Shown here: positions 30,733 to 31,196 of the stretch, one piece after another
Layout of the letters: each line of letters opens with the position of its first letter
Numbering within the stretch: position 1 is the stretch's first letter
Virus record (IMG/VR): IMGVR_UViG_3300017753_000051
Location: 1 to 31,196 of that record
Direction: 5' to 3' (one strand)
Origin: a virus
DNA length: 31,196 bases
Notes under the pieces: generated by a model
What the model saw: the letters and a program-made list of their open reading frames with translations, nothing else
Databases searched by the model: none
Told to the model about the DNA's origin: nothing
Position numbers and translations under genes: made by a program

Positions 30733-31196
30733 AATCTCATAAAACTCCTTTAAGGTATCCTGGTGGCAAGTCTCGTGCCTGCACTAAAATGGATCAATAC
30801 CTCTTGAAGGTATCTGATTCTAAAGAATACCGTGAACCTTTTTTAGGTGGTGGTAGTGTAGCAATTCACATTACTAAAAAGTATCCTCATCTTGATGTGT
30901 GGGTCAATGATCTGTATGAACCTCTTTATAATTTTTGGAGAGTTCTTCAAGATGATGGTAATGCTTTATATGAAACACTATGTGATTTAAAATCTAGACA
31001 TCCAGAACCAGAATCTGCAAAAGAACTATTCTTAAAATCAAAGGAGTATTTAAATGATGAATCCAATAATGATTCTTTACAGCGTGCTGTCAGTTTTTAT
31101 ACTATCAATAAGTGTTCTTTTTCTGGTCTCACCGAGTCATCCTCCTTCAGCAAACAAGCAAGTGACTCAAACTTCTCAATGCGAGGAATCGAAAAA
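30729..31196 (+). CDS. dam: Dam-type DNA adenine methyltransferase (cut by window end)
   Basis: 156 codons are open to the window end. The N-terminus has PLRYPGGKSRACTKMDQYL, the RYPGGK motif of the D12 class of N6-adenine methyltransferases. The AdoMet-binding motif EPFLGGGSVAIHITKKYP follows, then VNDLYEPLYNFWRVLQDD and YTINKCSFSGLTESSSFS. The catalytic DPPY motif would lie beyond the window. The usual target is GATC, but this cannot be read here. Likely roles are protection from host restriction or marking of DNA. It is coupled to the previous gene by ATGA overlap. Confidence 0.93.
   Translation, partial: MKSHKTPLRYPGGKSRACTKMDQYLLKVSDSKEYREPFLGGGSVAIHITKKYPHLDVWVNDLYEPLYNFWRVLQDDGNALYETLCDLKSRHPEPESAKELFLKSKEYLNDESNNDSLQRAVSFYTINKCSFSGLTESSSFSKQASDSNFSMRGIEK

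Overview
The window is a contiguous piece of a T4-like myovirus genome, very probably a marine cyanophage (Prochlorococcus/Synechococcus myovirus). The evidence is the T4-type gene set and order (17-18-19-20-67-21-22-23-3-uvsY-uvsW-55-47-46 and 45-44). It is interleaved with genes known from cyanobacteria and their phages: a DUF3110-like gene, a CobS-type AAA+ ATPase with a CobT-like VWA protein, a nucleotide-sugar epimerase, a DUF3310 domain protein and Sm-like small proteins. Every supported gene is on the + strand, the DNA is AT-rich, and genes are packed head to tail, mostly with ATGA or TAATG stop/start overlaps. No tRNA, CRISPR array, insertion sequence or photosynthesis gene is visible, and no gap exceeds 300 bases.

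Layout. (1) 1-5256: tail-fibre-like and other beta-rich structural proteins, then a Lys/Cys-rich mosaic protein. (2) 5264-15826: the packaging and morphogenesis block, with terminase gp17, a small zinc-finger protein, sheath gp18, tube gp19, portal gp20, a gp67-like core peptide too short to be picked up by a 60-residue ORF cut-off (11807-11977), an unknown beta-rich protein, protease gp21, scaffold gp22 and major capsid gp23. A strong intrinsic terminator follows at 15851-15881. (3) 15908-23958: gp3, then recombination, repair and late-transcription genes (UvsY, UvsW, sigma gp55, gp47, gp46), with an Sm-like gene, a DUF3110-like gene and an SDR epimerase, ending in a second terminator with the same core. 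(4) 24035-28054: the CobT-like HExxH/VWA protein, a 45-aa peptide, CobS and a DUF3310 protein. (5) 28075-31196: clamp gp45, clamp loader gp44, small conserved genes, a second Sm-like gene and a Dam-type methylase cut by the window end.

Regulation can be read from the sequence. A TATAAATA/NATAAATA/CTAAATA octamer, the T4-type gp55-dependent late promoter, lies in front of most structural genes and also uvsW, often fused to the stop codon of the gene upstream. Vegetative sigma70-type promoters precede sigma factor gp55 (TTGTCA-N17-TATAAT), cobS (TTGAGA-N16-TATAAT) and the DUF3310 gene (consensus TTGACA-N17-TATAAT, which implies that its start codon lies downstream of the first ATG). This fits host-type promoters firing early to make gp55 and replication proteins, and gp55 with the clamp gp45 then driving the octamer promoters.

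The least explained parts are the CobS/CobT-like pair with a metallopeptidase motif and no CobN, the DUF3110-like gene inserted between the two SbcCD-type subunits, the two Sm-like paralogues, the Cys-module mosaic protein before gp17, and the absence of gp62 directly after gp44.
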